Below, piece by piece: positions 34,434 to 36,657 of a stretch of DNA of 36,657 nt. The stretch is from positions 1-36,657 of the forward strand of contig JAABTS010000043.1 in assembly GCA_011389735.1 (NCBI GenBank), in the 5' to 3' direction. Made by a program: the position numbers and the translations under genes. The notes beneath the pieces are model-generated. The model saw nothing but the letters and a program-made list of their open reading frames with translations, searched no databases and had not been told where the DNA came from. The stretch comes from Desulfobacteraceae bacterium (GTDB lineage: Bacteria > Desulfobacterota > Desulfobacteria > Desulfobacterales > JAABTS01). Positions within the stretch are counted from its first letter, which is position 1; each line of letters opens with the position of its first letter.

Positions 34434-35242
34434 TTTCCGGATCTGAAATCCGGCGAAAGCGTATAGGGGGTTTGTCATATTTTTACTTTCCCGGTTTTCC
34501 GGCGGCTCACGCTTTTTTCACCCGACGCGGCGGAATCAGCGAACCGCCCTACGATACGCTGAACACAGCCTATAAAACCGGAGATCCCCGCTCTTATGAA
34601 AACCGTCGAATCCTGATCGAAACATTGAATCTCCCGAATCATTCGCTGTATGTGCTCAACCCTTGCCACGGGGATCATATCGCTCACATCGAAACGAGAG
34701 ACGTTCAAATGATCGGCGAAACAGTGCTCATAAACACTGAAGGAGCTTTTACAAACGTTCCGGATACGTATTTCTTGATCAGTTCCGCTGATTGTATCAT
34801 CCTGTTGATCACGGCGTCCGATGCGTCTTTTATCGGCGTGGTTCATCTGGGATGGCGGAATCTGGTCGACGGATTGGCGGAAAAAACGGTTCGGGAAGCC
34901 GCGTCCAGATATCAAACAACCGTTTCGGACTTAAAAATCGCCGTCAGTCCCTGTATTTATCCGTGTTGTTACATTTTTGATTCGCCCTCGCAGATAGATG
35001 ATCCGTTCTGGAAACCTTTCCTGAATCGGACCGAAGCCGGCGGATACGCCGTCGATCTTGTGTCGGCTCTCAAATCACAGCTCCGGGCGACGGGAGTCCG
35101 ATCCGGCGACATATTTGAATCAGGGCTTTGCACAGGCTGCAACAAAGATTTATTTTTTTCCGTATACCGGAACGGGTACGTTTCAGGCCGGTTTCCATCC
35201 TTGATCGGACTTCGAGCCGGGTCGCCGTCCGGCATGGAATAA
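34421..35242 (+). CDS. pgeF: Peptidoglycan editing factor PgeF (YfiH/laccase-domain family)
   Basis: The product is 273 residues from a GTG at 34421 with GGAGGAG five bases upstream. An ATG at 34430 would give an ATGA overlap with murE and is also plausible. The start AHAFFTRRGGISEPPYDTLN is the family opening. Zinc-site residues are His83 (NPCHGDH), Cys125 (SADC) and His142 (VVHLGWRN). The 17-residue Cys-His spacing matches E. coli YfiH (Cys107/His124). The usual HAGWRG reads HLGWRN here. YfiH removes mis-incorporated L-Ser or Gly from peptidoglycan precursors; older annotations call it polyphenol oxidase. Overlap with murE fits a role in precursor quality control. Confidence 0.9.
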   Translation: MSGMISGSEIRRKRIGGLSYFYFPGFPAAHAFFTRRGGISEPPYDTLNTAYKTGDPRSYENRRILIETLNLPNHSLYVLNPCHGDHIAHIETRDVQMIGETVLINTEGAFTNVPDTYFLISSADCIILLITASDASFIGVVHLGWRNLVDGLAEKTVREAASRYQTTVSDLKIAVSPCIYPCCYIFDSPSQIDDPFWKPFLNRTEAGGYAVDLVSALKSQLRATGVRSGDIFESGLCTGCNKDLFFSVYRNGYVSGRFPSLIGLRAGSPSGME

Positions 35243-35281
35243 ACGAATTTTATAAAACACCGCAAACCGGGAGAAACCGTC

Positions 35282-36430
35282 ATGGAACATATTCGCAAAT
35301 CGATCATCAACTGTTTATACGAATTTTCGGAAAATGACGACACACTCATTATTGAATTGAACCGGCTTATCGAGAATCACGGAAAATGCGTATATCCGTC
35401 GATATTCCAGGTGTTGACCCATCTGGATCTCGAGGTGGACCGGGCCAGGGCGCACTGGCTGGACATCATCGAACACAGAAAAAAAGTTTCCCGGTTGATC
35501 GGCAGGGATATTTCGCTCAGGACAGCTATCTGCGACTATTTCTGTTCGGTCCATAAAACTCTGAACAACCCTGTAGTAGTTGAAATACAGGTTTTTGAAG
35601 CAAAAACCCATTCCGCGAAATACGATAATCTGACCGGACTTTTTAACCGGCAGTATTTCGACGAAGCCCTGGAACGTGAAATTTCCAGAGCCAAACGACA
35701 CAAAAACAATGTTTCCCTTCTTTTTCTGGATATCGACGATTTTAAAAAGGTAAACGACACCTACGGACATCTGGCGGGCGATCTGGTGTTAAAACAAGTC
35801 GCAGCCATTGTGCAAGGAGAAATTCGCAATGAAGATATCGCGGCGCGTTACGGCGGAGAGGAAATCGTGGCGATTCTGCCGGAAACGGAAAAAGCGAGAG
35901 CCTTTATTGTGGGAGAACGGATACGAAAAAAAATTTTTGAAACGCCTTTGTTCTACGAATGTAACCACGTAAAAATAACGATCAGCGGCGGCCTGGCGTC
36001 TTTTCCCATCGATGCTGAAGAAAAGTCCGAATTGATTAAAAACGCGGATCTGGCCCTTTACAGAGCCAAGGGCGGCGGGAAAAACGCGATTGTGTTTCAT
36101 TCCGCGGAAAAACGGCGCTTTATCCGCATCAATATCAATAACGGCGTGGCTATTCGAACGTTGGGCGTCGGCAGTATCGATGAAGTCCGGGGGCTTGCGA
36201 AAAATTTGAGCCTGAACGGCATCCTGGTGGAAATCGATTCCCCTATCCCGATCGGCAACCGTGTTCAACTTGAAATCAGCGTGGAAGGGGTCGATTCAAC
36301 CATGCTCATTATAGGATTAGTGGTCCGTCTGGAAATTTATGAATCAAAACGATATGATATCGGTATAGCTTTTGTCGAAATGGACGATTCGACGCAAAAC
36401 GAAATATATCGATACATTTTCGATTCATAG
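35282..36430 (+). CDS. Diguanylate cyclase (GGDEF) with C-terminal PilZ domain
   Basis: The product is 382 residues; GGAG precedes the ATG. Residues 1-115 are a helical region of unknown type with no membrane segment. The GGDEF domain starts near 120 (YDNLTGLFNRQYFDEAL). The active-site motif is GGEEI at 191-195 and an inhibitory RxxD site, RNED, is at 182-185, five residues before it. The C-terminal PilZ domain has RRFIR near 278-282 and NLSLNG at 308-313, the two c-di-GMP-contacting motifs. It should make c-di-GMP and bind it at two sites, so it is probably self-regulating. It follows pgeF by 39 bp. Confidence 0.94.
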   Translation: MEHIRKSIINCLYEFSENDDTLIIELNRLIENHGKCVYPSIFQVLTHLDLEVDRARAHWLDIIEHRKKVSRLIGRDISLRTAICDYFCSVHKTLNNPVVVEIQVFEAKTHSAKYDNLTGLFNRQYFDEALEREISRAKRHKNNVSLLFLDIDDFKKVNDTYGHLAGDLVLKQVAAIVQGEIRNEDIAARYGGEEIVAILPETEKARAFIVGERIRKKIFETPLFYECNHVKITISGGLASFPIDAEEKSELIKNADLALYRAKGGGKNAIVFHSAEKRRFIRININNGVAIRTLGVGSIDEVRGLAKNLSLNGILVEIDSPIPIGNRVQLEISVEGVDSTMLIIGLVVRLEIYESKRYDIGIAFVEMDDSTQNEIYRYIFDS

Positions 36431-36485
36431 GAAAATGTTGGGGACTATGGTTCTCCTTGCGCCAAAGTTATTTATACATCCAAGG

Positions 36486-36590
36486 GCATCCTTCATTTCT
36501 TGTTTACAGTTTCATCAAAATCGGGATCAAAATCGGGATCGGGATCGTAATAATTCGATACTGATTTGGGAAGTGTAAACTCAGAATTCT
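36486..36590. repeat. Repeat family 4 copy
   Basis: GGGCATCCTTCATTTCTTG, TTTACAG, repeated TCGGGATC units (36522-36547) and AAGTGTAAACTCAG match the inner element of 20961-21110, including its order. The right end is diverged and the pairing arm of the GGGATC run is missing. Confidence 0.65.
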
Positions 36591-36609
36591 TGATCCCTGG
36601 GAAGATTCA

Positions 36610-36657
36610 ATGACACCATCTTCACAATTTCAGCCGGTTCTGGGTCACCAGCTCATA
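36610..36657 (+). CDS. Possible 5' end of a gene cut by the window edge
   Basis: An ATG at 36610, with GGGAAG about seven bases upstream, opens a frame of 16 codons to the end of the window (MTPSSQFQPVLGHQLI). The short length gives no family. It is listed because the start context is good. Confidence 0.35.
   Translation, partial: MTPSSQFQPVLGHQLI

Overview
The window looks like chromosomal DNA from a free-living, motile, diderm bacterium, most likely a Desulfobacterota (Desulfobacterales-like) relative. This is inferred from gene content, not from a marker gene: a meso-DAP-type MurE, lipoproteins, PqiA/PqiB MCE proteins, an EAL-HDOD protein, a tandem ArsA-like ATPase pair and many signalling proteins, at moderate GC. 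I saw no rRNA, tRNA, CRISPR array, transposase or prophage.

Layout. 1-451: noncoding, with a repeat fragment. 452-5316: an EAL-HDOD protein convergent with an sbcC that has no sbcD beside it; a possible 50-codon ORF lies upstream of sbcC. 5796-7846: two overlapping ArsA/Get3-like ATPases on the minus strand. 8217-10634: a large chemoreceptor. 10816-13393: a small membrane protein, a trypsin-like protease with a dockerin-like tail, and cheD. 13665-19382: a minus-strand dpp/opp-type peptide ABC transporter operon (SBP, two permeases, two ATPases) with a repeat between the SBP and permease genes. 19942-22746: cheR and a REC-kinase-REC hybrid. 23338-27506: a plus-strand run of four poorly known envelope genes (coiled-coil lipoprotein, small coiled-coil protein, lipoprotein resembling a metallopeptidase with one zinc ligand lost, and a lipoprotein fused to DUF350-like membrane repeats). 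27491-30226: a membrane sensor kinase homologue whose phosphoacceptor histidine is asparagine. 30924-36430: pqiA-pqiB-murE-pgeF and a GGDEF-PilZ diguanylate cyclase, tightly packed on the plus strand.

How the genes relate. Much of the window is sensing and signalling (chemoreceptor, CheD, CheR, two kinase-like proteins, EAL-HDOD, GGDEF-PilZ). The rest is envelope work: lipid or envelope transport (PqiAB), peptidoglycan precursor synthesis and quality control (MurE, PgeF), peptide uptake, and the uncharacterised lipoprotein/DUF350 cluster.

Repeats. Nearly every intergenic gap carries short noncoding repeats with no coding capacity. Family 1 is an about 105-bp element with imperfect inverted ends and a GC-rich central hairpin; it has many copies, several short forms, and one copy nested inside another. 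Family 2 is an about 118-bp element with perfect 13-nt terminal inverted repeats. Families 3 and 4 are inverted elements, some carrying GGGATC-rich hairpins. These repeats, the 23338-27506 envelope cluster and the degenerate kinase are the least conventional contents of the window.
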